Source of the DNA: Limnochordales bacterium
Lineage (GTDB): Bacteria; Bacillota; Limnochordia; Limnochordales; DUMU01
NCBI GenBank assembly: GCA_014896315.1
Contig: JADBKP010000009.1
Location: 62,001-126,000 of the forward strand
Direction: 5' to 3'
Length of the DNA: 64,000 nt
Below are positions 1-8,651 of the stretch, piece after piece. Each line of letters starts with the position of its first letter. The first letter of the stretch is position 1. The notes under the pieces were generated by a model. The model was not told where the DNA came from. It made no database searches and saw nothing but the letters and a program-made list of their open reading frames with translations. The translations under genes were made by a program, and so were the position numbers.

Positions 1-637
1 GGTTTCGGGACTCAATGAACCGTCCGTACCGCGCTTTGGTCAGTTCGACCTTGCGCCCGTCTTCGTCCTCGATCACCGGGAACCGCAGGTCGGCATCGTT
101 CAGCATCGTGAAGATGTTGTCAGGTGCTTCGGCCAGCTGCCCGGCCAGAGCAAGAATCCTCTCCTCGGATGGCGAGAGCGTGTGCGGCTTGAGCCGCAAG
201 AGTTCGTCCAGATAATGCCGGTAGAGTTCCAGGTCCGGAGTCTCTGCCAGGTAGCGCTCGATCGTACCGTCGGGAAGCGCCAGGATTTCCGGAGCGATAA
301 ACGCCGTCGCCTCGGAAAGCTCGACGCCCAGGTGCTCCGCCCGGTCAACCAGCTCCTGGGAGCTGGCCCTGGTGCTGTCCTCGTCCCGCCGCATACGGGC
401 GTAAACAAACAACCTCTCGTGGATCTCCTCGGCCTTATCCCGCAGCCGCAGGCATTCGAGCAACACCTGGCCGCCTTCACCCAGCCGGCCGGCAAAGCGC
501 CGCAGCTCCGGCAGGATTTCCTTTACCTTTGCATAATCAGCCTCCCACTTATCCTGGTCGGGATAGATGTCCTCCAGACGCCAGCGATACTCCGCCGGGA
601 TCTCTTCACGCTTGGGCAGCGTTAGCGTCTCGGCCAT
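1..637 (-). CDS. pepF: Oligoendopeptidase F (M3 family), N-terminal part
   Basis: The reading frame runs off the left edge, so only about 212 N-terminal residues are visible. It begins with ATG at 637 behind an AAAGGAGTT ribosome site. The opening segment (RWRLEDIYP near residue 18) and the following long helical region match the N-terminal lobe of PepF-type M3 metallopeptidases, which hydrolyse short cytoplasmic oligopeptides. The zinc-binding HEXXH motif lies in the C-terminal half, outside the window, so catalytic competence cannot be judged. No downstream partner can be seen. The family assignment rests on recognising the N-terminal lobe; another M3 subgroup remains possible. Confidence 0.8.
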   Translation of the reverse strand, partial: MAETLTLPKREEIPAEYRWRLEDIYPDQDKWEADYAKVKEILPELRRFAGRLGEGGQVLLECLRLRDKAEEIHERLFVYARMRRDEDSTRASSQELVDRAEHLGVELSEATAFIAPEILALPDGTIERYLAETPDLELYRHYLDELLRLKPHTLSPSEERILALAGQLAEAPDNIFTMLNDADLRFPVIEDEDGRKVELTKARYGRFIESRN

Positions 638-770
638 TCACTACAACTCCTTTCTGTGCCGAATCCTCGCACACCTCCCCTGGAAGCGTCAACCGGCAAG
701 TCGGCAGGAGTTGGTGATCCGTGAGCGGAATGGACAATAAACTGTGCAAACTCTCCGGAGTTGAGACGCT

Positions 771-934
771 ATGGGCGATGCAAGGAGCCCGGGAAGCAGG
801 CAAGATTCGCTTCCCCCCTCCTGGAACACGAGGCCGGCCTGCGGCTGAAGGTCGGCCAGCTGCTCGCGCTGGCCGGCGTTCCGAAAGAGCTGCTTGCGGA
901 GGCAATCCGCCTGACCCGGCCAGCTGGAAGCTAA
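771..934 (+). pseudogene. Possible frameshifted small protein
   Basis: An ATG at 771, preceded by GGAG at 757-760, opens a frame that closes early. If one C is added to the C6 run at 813-818, the frame continues to TAA at 932-934 and gives a coherent peptide of about 54 residues with an amphipathic helical part (LLEHEAGLRLKVGQLLALAG) followed by KELLAEAIRL. I do not recognise a family. The case rests on the protein-like composition after correction; without the indel there is no gene here. It could be a sequencing error in a homopolymer, a real pseudogene, or chance. Confidence 0.3.
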
Positions 935-999
935 CAGAATACTGCGGGGCCGGCCGCCCGGCCTCTTGTGCCGCAGCCGGCCCGCTCTCTTGTCGCGTG

Positions 1000-1098
1000 C
1001 TACTGTTTTGCCTTCTTGCCACAGCAATCGCCGTACCGCTTACCCGACCCGCAGGGGCAGGGATCGTTGGGGCGCGGCCGGTTTTTTGTGCCAGCCAA
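1000..1098 (-). CDS. Minimal SEC-C zinc-binding peptide (32 aa)
   Basis: TTG start at 1098 with a strong GGAAGGAGG site 6-16 bases upstream, stop TAG at 1000-1002. The 32-residue product is almost only a SEC-C motif: PCPCGSGKRYGDCCG, with the CXCX8CC zinc ligands intact, followed by a lysine-rich tail. SEC-C motifs occur at the C-terminus of SecA, where they bind zinc and SecB or ribosomes, and on many small proteins. Here the motif stands alone. Whether the peptide has a role in secretion or ribosome contact is not shown by the sequence. The intact motif plus ribosome site make a real gene likely. Confidence 0.72.
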   Translation of the reverse strand: MAGTKNRPRPNDPCPCGSGKRYGDCCGKKAKQ

Positions 1099-1355
1099 AG
1101 CTTTCGCCTCCTTCCGGGTATTACCTTGCCCAGATTTGGGTAAACCATCCCTGGCTTCTGTTGAATACAGCTAGATCGGGCGGCTGACAGCCAAGAAGTT
1201 GGTTTGTACCATCATCTGTCCACCTTGCGCCCGCGCACTTCCCCGTACGCGCCATCACTCGCGTTGCCAGGTGATACCTGTCGCTTTATACTTCGTGATA
1301 GCCGATCGGGTCACAGCTTTACTGTGCAACCCGTCGTGCGCGGGAGGTGGCCAGA

Positions 1356-1448
1356 ATGGCCAACAAGGGCGAGAAGACCCAGAAGGGCCAGCAGGCTCCG
1401 CAGGGCGGCAAGTCCGGCACCAAGCAGGGCGCAGAACCCAAGAAGTGA
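1356..1448 (+). CDS. Tiny Lys/Gln/Gly-rich peptide (30 aa)
   Basis: ATG at 1356 follows GGGAGGTGG at 1342-1350 and the frame ends with TGA at 1446. The product has 30 residues, with seven Lys, five Gln and six Gly, and no hydrophobic segment, so it is a soluble, highly basic, probably disordered peptide. A textbook terminator lies 45 bases downstream, which supports an independent short transcript. I do not recognise a family. The composition is reminiscent of minor spore coat or acid-soluble spore peptides, but that is only a guess from amino-acid content. Confidence 0.55.
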   Translation: MANKGEKTQKGQQAPQGGKSGTKQGAEPKK

Positions 1449-1492
1449 CATCGGAAGTTTGGTTGTCGACCAGTGGACACGTCTCGGGTACG

Positions 1493-1522
1493 GAAGGGAC
1501 CAACCGGTCCCTTCTGTTTTTT
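1493..1522 (+). terminator. Rho-independent terminator after the 30-aa peptide
   Basis: A perfect 9-bp stem (GAAGGGACC at 1493-1501 with GGTCCCTTC at 1506-1514) closes a 4-base AACC loop and is followed by TGTTTTTT. It ends the transcript of the tiny gene at 1356-1448. Confidence 0.85.
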
Positions 1523-1651
1523 ACGCACCGCGACATGTTGCCCGCCGACTGTGTTTGCCTGTGCGACAGCTACGTTGACAGGATTGGCACAAAATGTACC
1601 GAATCAAATCAACGAAATTACCTCTACAATTAATCGCAGGAGGAGGATAGC

Positions 1652-3067
1652 ATGCGTGCTTGGTCGTGCCGTTACCTGTCCATGGTAACTCGCAAACCAA
1701 GGTTGGGGTGGTGGCCATCAACGGGGTTAGGGATAGCGTTGTTTCTGGCGGGACTCGGCGCGACGGCGCAACTGCAGGCCTTTCCAGCGGTCCTGGCGGC
1801 CTCTGTCAAGAGCCCGGCGACGATTACGGTCTACTTGTACCAGGGCGACCAGGAAACTGTTGATTGGATGCGGTCAATGATCACCAAGTTCGAGGAAGAA
1901 CATCCGGATATCAAAGTGAACGTTATCACCAGCGCTGGGGCCGACTATGTCACCAAGTTAACGACGCTTTGGGCGGCGGGCACTCCGCCCGACGTCTGGG
2001 GACAAGGAGGCCCTGTTCGCACCTACGTTGAAAGAGGCTGGCTGCTCGACTTAACCCCGTATGTAAAAAGAGATCTCAAAGAGCTTCAGCCGGACGAGTT
2101 CTTCCGAGCGGCCTGGCTTGCATACCAGTGGGATGGGAAGTTTTGGGGAATTCCCTTCATGAGCGTGGGATCGTTTTTGTTCTACAACGCCGAGCTCTTC
2201 GATCAGGGCGGGGTTTCCCCGCCACCCACGGAATGGAAGGATTCAGGTTGGACATGGGATGACATGGTAACCTTGGCCCGCAAGCTGACGGTCATAGATG
2301 GCTCCGGCACCATGAAACAGGCGGGGGTGGGAGCGATGACCGGTGTCTTCGGCAGTATTCTCTACTCGTACCTGGCTGGCGGGGACTGGTTTGACGCCAA
2401 CGCGTACCGCACGGGTACGCCCTCCCGGTCAACGCTTTTCACACCTGAGAATGTCAAGGCGTTCTCGTCGGTGGTAAACCTGATGTGGAAAGAACGGGTT
2501 GCTCCCCGTCCGGGGAGGGACTTTGATGCTTGGACCGGCTTTCAAAACGGAAAGGTAGCCATGTACGTTGGGGCCGGACCGTGGGCGGTCATGGGCAAGC
2601 GGAATATTCTCAAATTCGCCTGGGGCATGGCAGCCCTGCCCAAGATCACGCAGCGGGCGAGTATCGTCTATACCGACCCCTGGATGGTGAGCAGTGCCAC
2701 CAGGCATCCGGAAGCCGCCTGGGAGCTGGTTAAGTTCCTCACCAGTGACGAGGTGCTCCAAAGCTATGTCGGGATTGCTGCCTTCCCGCCGGCACGTACC
2801 AACTCCACCCTGGCTTATCTGCAGAGGATGGCTAAGTTCTCCAAACATCACACCGAAAAGGAGATTCTGCTGGCTCTGGCGGGGGCACAGGAGTATGGCC
2901 GGGAGTCCATCGACCATGTCATCAACGGTTGGCCGGACATTATGAATACGCTCACACCCATCTGGACGGAGATGTATGCTAACCGCAAAGGGGTAGGCGA
3001 ATCCCTGGCGACCGCTGACGAGAAGTTGAATGCTCTCTACCGGAAACTGGCCGCGGGCCGGCAGTAG
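1652..3067 (+). CDS. ABC transporter extracellular solute-binding protein (family 1)
   Basis: This 471-residue protein has a basic N-terminus and a hydrophobic signal segment ending near residue 50 (cleavage probably after VLAAS); no lipobox Cys is visible. The mature part shows family-1 carbohydrate-binding features: a FEEEHPDIKVNV strand-turn early on, then PPDVWGQGG and the central WGIPFMSVGSFLFYNAELFDQGG stretch split over the ligand cleft. It would capture a sugar or oligosaccharide outside the cell. ATG 1652 is chosen because AGGAGGAGG lies at 1638-1646. An exact TTGACA at 1575-1580 could be its -35 box, but no good -10 box follows. No permease or ATPase gene is adjacent, so the transport partner is elsewhere. 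Confidence 0.88.
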   Translation: MRAWSCRYLSMVTRKPRLGWWPSTGLGIALFLAGLGATAQLQAFPAVLAASVKSPATITVYLYQGDQETVDWMRSMITKFEEEHPDIKVNVITSAGADYVTKLTTLWAAGTPPDVWGQGGPVRTYVERGWLLDLTPYVKRDLKELQPDEFFRAAWLAYQWDGKFWGIPFMSVGSFLFYNAELFDQGGVSPPPTEWKDSGWTWDDMVTLARKLTVIDGSGTMKQAGVGAMTGVFGSILYSYLAGGDWFDANAYRTGTPSRSTLFTPENVKAFSSVVNLMWKERVAPRPGRDFDAWTGFQNGKVAMYVGAGPWAVMGKRNILKFAWGMAALPKITQRASIVYTDPWMVSSATRHPEAAWELVKFLTSDEVLQSYVGIAAFPPARTNSTLAYLQRMAKFSKHHTEKEILLALAGAQEYGRESIDHVINGWPDIMNTLTPIWTEMYANRKGVGESLATADEKLNALYRKLAAGRQ

Positions 3068-3135
3068 TTGAAAAGCCGTTACGCAGAGCGGTGAGTAACG
3101 TAGACAACATTAGTGACACTAGTAGCAAACAATCC

Positions 3136-3172
3136 ATGGCTATTGCCGTGCCGGCAGCACGGCAATAGCCAT
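3136..3172. terminator. Bidirectional intergenic stem-loop
   Basis: A perfect 16-bp inverted repeat (ATGGCTATTGCCGTGC at 3136-3151 and its complement at 3157-3172) with a 5-base loop sits between the stops of two convergent solute-binding genes. There is no long T run, so termination may rely on stem strength alone. Confidence 0.65.
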
Positions 3173-3198
3173 ATCCTGCGATGTGCTGGTCCTGTTGA

Positions 3199-4551
3199 CT
3201 ACTTTCCCGCGAAGATCTGGTCGAGCTGCTTCTGGGTCCGCTCAGCCGCTCTAGCCAGGGATTCGGCAACTGATCGCGTTCCCAATATGGCGGGTACCAC
3301 CTCGGTCTGGAAGATCTGCTGCAGCTCCAGGGCCTTTGGACCGATCGGATCGGGGAAGATGATATTCGCCTGGATTGCCGCAATGAAGCCCCTCATGAAC
3401 GGCTCCTTCACGATGGGGCTGTTTGCCAGATCCTGACGGGTGACCGGCATCGAACCCAGTTCATACATTACCTGACCCATACGAGTCATCTTTGTGGACT
3501 CTTTTACGTCGGTGGTGAGCCAGGTGATGAATTTCCAGGCCTCATCAGGGTGTTGGCAGGCCTGGGTTACGGCGAGTAACCAGCCGTAGGTGGGTGAAGC
3601 AGGTTTGCCGGTGCTGCCGGCCGGCAGCAGCCCGGTTATGACGCGATCATAGATGTTCTCGTTCGGGCGGGTGAACTCAGTCTTCCAGTACGGACCGGCA
3701 GCCATGGTCATGGCCACTTTCTCAGCCCGGGTGTCTACCACGATCCAGGACTTGGCCAGAGCGATGCCCTTTTTGACCAGCCCGGCGAGATATTCGATGG
3801 TCTCCGCCATCTCCCGCGAATCGAAGAGGACCTTCCGGTAATCTGGCGAGATATACTGCGCGCCGTTAGAACGGGCGAAAGCGAAGATAGTGGCCCAGAC
3901 CAGTTGGGCGGAGGCTCCCGTGTCGATGCCGAAACCGGCCTGCTTCAGCGTTCCATCTGCAGCCCTCTGCGTCAGTTTGGCCGCCCAGGACTCCAGTTCA
4001 GCAAAGGTAGTGGGGGTCCGGGCGGGGAGTCCTGCCGCCTCTAACATGCGGACGTTGGCCACCATCGCCCGGGGCATGAATTCAGTGGGGAAGCCGTAGA
4101 CCTTACCCCTGTAGGTGGCAAAGACCGAGAGTCCCGGCAGGTAAGCCTTCTCCATAGCTTGACGGACGTTTTCGGGGACTTCCCGGAGTATACCGGCATG
4201 GCTGAGATCGCCCATCATGTAACCGGCAATGTTGACGATGTCCGGTGCCACCCCGGCACTCTGGGCCACCAGAATCTTGGTGAGTAAGGTGTGGGCATCG
4301 GCAAACTGAACCTCGATGTCAATATCAGGATGCAGCTTCTCGTATTCCTTGATGGCGTTATCCAGGACCTTGCCAAAAGGTAAACTGAGATTGTAATGGG
4401 TCATGAAGGTGAGTTTGGTCTTCTGGGCCGCGATCCCCACCAGGGGCCGGAAGACGGCGAGAGCAGAGAAGATAGTGAGGCTGCCGACGGCCGCGGCCAA
4501 AGTCACGGCGAGAGCCCTTGCATGGAACTGGCGCCGACCGCACTTGGACAT
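3199..4551 (-). CDS. ABC transporter extracellular solute-binding protein (family 1)
   Basis: The 450-residue product starts MSKCGRRQFHARALAV and has a long hydrophobic signal up to about residue 40. It then follows the family-1 sugar-binding pattern: EKLHPDIDIEVQF, APDIVNIAGYMMGDL, and a YGFPTEFMPRAMVANV stretch at the ligand site. ATG 4551 is preferred over an in-frame TTG two codons earlier because GGGGTAGG lies at suitable spacing. It is convergent with the binding protein at 1652-3067 and shares the stem-loop between them, yet the two sequences are clearly diverged rather than a recent duplicate. No membrane component of the transporter is adjacent. Confidence 0.87.
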   Translation of the reverse strand: MSKCGRRQFHARALAVTLAAAVGSLTIFSALAVFRPLVGIAAQKTKLTFMTHYNLSLPFGKVLDNAIKEYEKLHPDIDIEVQFADAHTLLTKILVAQSAGVAPDIVNIAGYMMGDLSHAGILREVPENVRQAMEKAYLPGLSVFATYRGKVYGFPTEFMPRAMVANVRMLEAAGLPARTPTTFAELESWAAKLTQRAADGTLKQAGFGIDTGASAQLVWATIFAFARSNGAQYISPDYRKVLFDSREMAETIEYLAGLVKKGIALAKSWIVVDTRAEKVAMTMAAGPYWKTEFTRPNENIYDRVITGLLPAGSTGKPASPTYGWLLAVTQACQHPDEAWKFITWLTTDVKESTKMTRMGQVMYELGSMPVTRQDLANSPIVKEPFMRGFIAAIQANIIFPDPIGPKALELQQIFQTEVVPAILGTRSVAESLARAAERTQKQLDQIFAGK

Positions 4552-4697
4552 TACCAATACCTACCCCGCTTTCGTCAATGATGTTAATGGAATTACTTCG
4601 ACACTAACCCGGGATTTACCTCGTGGTCTGATCCGGCCTTCACGGGGTAAGATCCCGGCATTGCATGGTCCGGCCCCGGGGCGACGGGGGCTTGAGC

Positions 4698-6107
4698 CTA
4701 GTTACGCCCTGATTTGTCCGGGAGCAAGAAGACAGGCGTGGAGAAGGTGGCCTCCCGGCCGCCGACCTGGACGGTTATCTGGCCCAACACGCCCACCCAC
4801 GACCCGGGCAGGCGTCGCACTTTCTGGACGTAGGGGGGCGCCGTCGCACTTTGCACCATGGTCCAACGGGCAGTGCGGAAGTCGGCCGATCCGGAAATAG
4901 CGAGCCAGAACTCCACCCTGGCTATTCCTGGTGCTTCCCTCACTCGCAATTCGGCTCCATCCTCGTTTTCCGTGTAGGTCCAGCTGATCTCCGGCAGCTG
5001 GAGCTTGCCGGCGACGTCAAGGAAGAACGCGGCAATGGAGGCAAGGAGCTGCTCATAGTTGCCAAGCCCATGTCCGGCGTTGGGAAGGGCGAGGATGTAG
5101 TTTCGGCCTTTCAGATCTGAGTAGTAGATGTTGAGGGCATCGCTGGGCCAGTACGGGTCGTTGGTGCCGATAATGATCAGCTTGGGAAGGAGCAACCGGT
5201 CGCGGAAAGTGTATGGATCAACGAGCTCCATCAACGCAGCCCCGATCGGGGAACTCGCAAGGTCTGTTAGCCCCAGAGCCGTGTAGTCACCAATCTGGGC
5301 GCTGTAGCTGCCAAAAGCCTCTAGCTGCCGCTGCATCTGCTTGGCCAGGTTAAGATTGTTGTAGACCATCGGGGCGATACCTCGGACCCGCTGGTCTACT
5401 GCGCCCACGAGCCACGTCGTCCAGCCCCGCTTGGAGGCGCCAAAGACCACGAATCCCTTCACCGGACTGCCGAGCTGCTTCGCGGCAAACTCCTGTATCG
5501 CGTCCATGGCGCGCACGGCAGACTTGGTCATGGGCAGAAGGAGAGGCCATGTTGGGTCCTGAGTCTCGATGAACCGTTTAAACGTGTAGGCTATAGCCGC
5601 ATCCTCATAGAGCCCGCCGAAAATCGGCTGGTTCGGGACGTCGTAAAGGATGCCGACCGCGGCCTGGGTGGCGTTGGCCAGTACTGCCAGATACAGCTGT
5701 TCCGTTGGGTCTTCCGTACTTCCCGTGATGTAGAGGAGTGCCAGGTCCTTGTTTTCCCAGCGGGCGGGGACGAAGAGCTTGAGCCGGTGTTTCCAGACAA
5801 GATCATGCCAGGTCTGCGAGGTAAGCGAAAGGGAGTAGAGTGTTCCCTGGCCCGGGACGGGCATGCTTTGCTCCACTTTCCAACTGAACGTCGGGTCACC
5901 ATTGTTGATGTACGCTTCGAGAGTGCCGTGGAGTGCGGCGAGCTCAGCCGTAGTCAGCTGCGCCGGGAGCTGGCCCGCGGCCACCTCTGCTGGATTGCCT
6001 GCTCCGATCACCTCCCGGACGGGGCTGACAACGAGGAAGCAGATCAGTCCCAGGACCACCAGAGTTGCGCTCCGGATGCGGGCAGAATGCTCCGTCTTGC
6101 TCGTCAT
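4698..6107 (-). CDS. PhoPQ-activated pathogenicity-related (PqaA-like) secreted hydrolase
   Basis: Begins with ATG 6107 after GGAGGCGATCGGT, giving 469 residues. Residues 13-36 form an export signal or anchor. The rest is an alpha/beta hydrolase of the PqaA family: GASKRGWT with candidate nucleophile Ser225, IIIGTNDPYW with Asp317, and NAGHGLGNYE with His346 would complete the triad. The C-terminal 110 residues resemble the beta-sandwich tail of this family. The name comes from a Salmonella gene; the substrate in other bacteria is unknown. A longer upstream frame exists but lacks a ribosome site. It lies downstream of nothing obvious and is divergent from the activase gene at 6319. Confidence 0.8.
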   Translation of the reverse strand: MTSKTEHSARIRSATLVVLGLICFLVVSPVREVIGAGNPAEVAAGQLPAQLTTAELAALHGTLEAYINNGDPTFSWKVEQSMPVPGQGTLYSLSLTSQTWHDLVWKHRLKLFVPARWENKDLALLYITGSTEDPTEQLYLAVLANATQAAVGILYDVPNQPIFGGLYEDAAIAYTFKRFIETQDPTWPLLLPMTKSAVRAMDAIQEFAAKQLGSPVKGFVVFGASKRGWTTWLVGAVDQRVRGIAPMVYNNLNLAKQMQRQLEAFGSYSAQIGDYTALGLTDLASSPIGAALMELVDPYTFRDRLLLPKLIIIGTNDPYWPSDALNIYYSDLKGRNYILALPNAGHGLGNYEQLLASIAAFFLDVAGKLQLPEISWTYTENEDGAELRVREAPGIARVEFWLAISGSADFRTARWTMVQSATAPPYVQKVRRLPGSWVGVLGQITVQVGGREATFSTPVFLLPDKSGRN

Positions 6108-6318
6108 ACCGATCGCCTCCCAACTCCGGTAATGCAAAGCCGCGAGATACAGGCACCGTAAACCTTGTTCTGCTTTGGGCGACTCTTTCCTGCGATGGTG
6201 GTTGCCACTCCCACAGGTTACGTGACCCACATGCAGTGCCTGGGAATGATTGACGATGGGAAAGAGCAAGGTAAGAAATAGTAGGTGGATGGCCGGAAGT
6301 GACAGGGGAGGCGGGCGG

Positions 6319-8559
6319 ATGCCTGCGGTCTTCTTGGGTCTGGACATCGGCTCGGCCACCGTTAAGGTGGCAGGAATTGACGAAGAAGCGCGCCTCTTGG
6401 GAACTCCTGTCTACCTGCGCCACGACCAGTTTTCCTCCCAGGTGGAGGCGCTCAAGTTCGCCCTGAGACAGTACCTCGACTCCCTCGGTCAGCCGGTCAA
6501 AGTGGCCGGAGTGGGATCGACCGGAAGCGACCGCGAGCTGACGCGAAGCCTTCTTGGGGCAGATCTTTCTCGCACTGAGATCTTCGCCCATGCAGTGGGA
6601 GCGCTGCATCTGACGGGGGGAGCTGTACGTTCGATCATCGAGATCGGCGGTCAGGATGCGAAAGTCATCATCTTTGACGACCAGGGTGTGCCACAGTATT
6701 TCAACATGAACACCATCTGTTCGGCGGGGACCGGCGAGTTTTTGAAGCAACTGGCTGACGAGGCGGGTATCACGCTAGATGAGTTCGGGAAGATCGCGCT
6801 GCAAAGTACCCAGCCGGCCCTGATCGACGCCACCTGTACCGTCTTCTCCCGCCGCGACTTCCGCCATCTCACGCAGAAGGGTGTCCCGCTGGCCGACCGA
6901 CTGATGGGTGTCTGCCATGCTCTGGTCCGCAACTACCTGGTAAACGTGGTGCGGGATGCACCTTTGCGTCCGCCCGTGTACTTCCAGGGCGGTGTTGCCT
7001 TCAACCCTGCCGTGCGCCAGGCCTTTGCCAGCAGCCTCGGGATGCCGCTTCTGGTTACGCCTCACAACGATGTGGTAGGGGCATTGGGCATGGCCCTCAT
7101 CGTCCGCGAGGAAGCGCTGGACGAGCCGGGATTTGCCAGCCGGTTTCGGGAAGACTTCTTCGGAAAGCGTTTCTCCAGCCGGTTGCGTTACTGCCATGGC
7201 TGCCAGAATGCTTGTGAACTGGCGCAGGAATACGAAGAGCGGGACGGTCAGATCGTCGTTCTCGATACCCTGGGGGGACGTTGCGAGGGCTCGCTCAACC
7301 CGCGCAACGTAAAAGAGTTCCCGCAGAACCTGCGACAGTTGCGGGTGCCCGTCGACCGCCGGCACAGATCTGGCGAGAATGCCCGTCCTCGCATCGACCT
7401 GATCAACCCATCGGGGAAGCAAGTGAGGGACGCGGGCGGCCGCTACTTTGCCGGTATCGATGGAGGTTCACGCGGGACCAAGTATGCGCTGCTGCGCGGT
7501 CTTGGAGGGCATCGGGTTGAGATCGTAGCAGCAGGCGCGGTGGAGACGGGCGGAGACGTCATCCTGGCCTGTCGCAAGGCAGTGCGGCAGCTACAGGAGG
7601 CGCTCCCAGCCGGAGCGCAGCTTTCCGCACTCGGGATCACAGGCAGTGCCGGTGACATCATCCGGGACATATGTGTGGCACCGCCTGCCGACGGGAGCGC
7701 ACCCGGAGGGTGGGTGGGAGCGGATGAGGGGGCCGACGTCCGTTCTACCGAGATTCTCGCCCACTACGCGTGGGCGAGCTACTGGGTACCAGACGTGGGC
7801 ACGGTCATGGACATCGGCGGGAATGATACCAAGCTGATTCTGGCCGAAGCCGGCAAGCTTGACTTTGCCATGAACGACAAGTGTGCGGCAGGGACGGGGG
7901 CTTTCCTCGAGGCCGTGGCCCGCCGGTTTCACGTTCCCATCGAAGAGTTTGGCCGGGTTGCCTTGCAGTCGACCAATCCCGCCCGGATTGCAGGCCGCTG
8001 TGCGGTCTTTGGTGAGTCAGATGTGATCCACAAAGCCCGTTCCGGTTTTGCCACGCCCGACCTTTTCCTCGGAGTCGCTTTTGCCGTCTGCCGCACCTAC
8101 CTTTCGGACGTAGCACGTGGCCGGCCCCTTCCGCTGCCCATCGTGGCGCAGGGCGGTGGTTTTCTGAACGAAGCACTGCGGTATGCCTTCCGCCAGCTGC
8201 TTGCGGTAGAAGAAGACGAGTTTCTCGTGGCTGACGACCCCCGCCAGGTCCTTTGCGCGGGGGCGCTGGGGGCGGCCTTGCTTGCCCTGGGACGTTGGGA
8301 GCAAGGTTACGAAAGCCGGTTTAAGGGGTTTGAGCGGGTGTTGGGGAGCGAACAGAGAACGGTCTCGGTAGTCTGTGCCGCCCCGGGGTGCGGCCGCAGG
8401 TGCCAGGGCCTGGTGGTGCTGCTGGAAAACGGTCTGCCCATTGCCGGCTATCGGTCCATTGACTGCGAACGAGGGTATTTCTCCGGACCGATTACCGATA
8501 GTGAGCAAAGGGAGTACGTGTGGCGCCTTGTCAGTGGCAGGGAACTGCCGGGAAGCTGA
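6319..8559 (+). CDS. Tandem-domain CoA-dehydratase activase (BcrAD/BadFG/HgdC type)
   Basis: A 746-residue ATPase with two ASKHA-fold activase domains, roughly residues 3-260 and 374-640. Each carries a phosphate loop (GLDIGSAT, GIDGGSRGTK) and the cysteines that bridge a [4Fe-4S] cluster in HgdC: Cys134 in NTICSAGTGEF with Cys173, and Cys522 in DKCAAGTGAF with Cys561. A linker CHGCQNAC near residue 292 and a C-terminal PGCGRRCQG may bind further metal. Such proteins use ATP to push low-potential electrons into a double-cubane partner. ATG 6319 fits GGGGAGG at 6304-6310; a longer frame from 6250 has no such site. The predicted partner is the gene starting at 8652. Confidence 0.85.
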   Translation: MPAVFLGLDIGSATVKVAGIDEEARLLGTPVYLRHDQFSSQVEALKFALRQYLDSLGQPVKVAGVGSTGSDRELTRSLLGADLSRTEIFAHAVGALHLTGGAVRSIIEIGGQDAKVIIFDDQGVPQYFNMNTICSAGTGEFLKQLADEAGITLDEFGKIALQSTQPALIDATCTVFSRRDFRHLTQKGVPLADRLMGVCHALVRNYLVNVVRDAPLRPPVYFQGGVAFNPAVRQAFASSLGMPLLVTPHNDVVGALGMALIVREEALDEPGFASRFREDFFGKRFSSRLRYCHGCQNACELAQEYEERDGQIVVLDTLGGRCEGSLNPRNVKEFPQNLRQLRVPVDRRHRSGENARPRIDLINPSGKQVRDAGGRYFAGIDGGSRGTKYALLRGLGGHRVEIVAAGAVETGGDVILACRKAVRQLQEALPAGAQLSALGITGSAGDIIRDICVAPPADGSAPGGWVGADEGADVRSTEILAHYAWASYWVPDVGTVMDIGGNDTKLILAEAGKLDFAMNDKCAAGTGAFLEAVARRFHVPIEEFGRVALQSTNPARIAGRCAVFGESDVIHKARSGFATPDLFLGVAFAVCRTYLSDVARGRPLPLPIVAQGGGFLNEALRYAFRQLLAVEEDEFLVADDPRQVLCAGALGAALLALGRWEQGYESRFKGFERVLGSEQRTVSVVCAAPGCGRRCQGLVVLLENGLPIAGYRSIDCERGYFSGPITDSEQREYVWRLVSGRELPGS

Positions 8560-8651
8560 AGCCTGATCGAAGGCCGGCCGGCAGGCGTCGTCGCCGGCGC
8601 CCGTGCCGCCGGTCCGCGCGACGACGGCAACGGTGCAGGGGTGTCCTGTGG

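Noticed and set aside
721-1143. Long plus-strand open frame opposite the SEC-C peptide
   Set aside because: Its product is Arg/Pro/Gly-rich without a ribosome site and is explained as the complement of the SEC-C gene and its surroundings.
1575-1603. TTGACA before the solute-binding gene as a full promoter
   Set aside because: The -35 box is perfect, but no acceptable -10 box lies 16-18 bases downstream.
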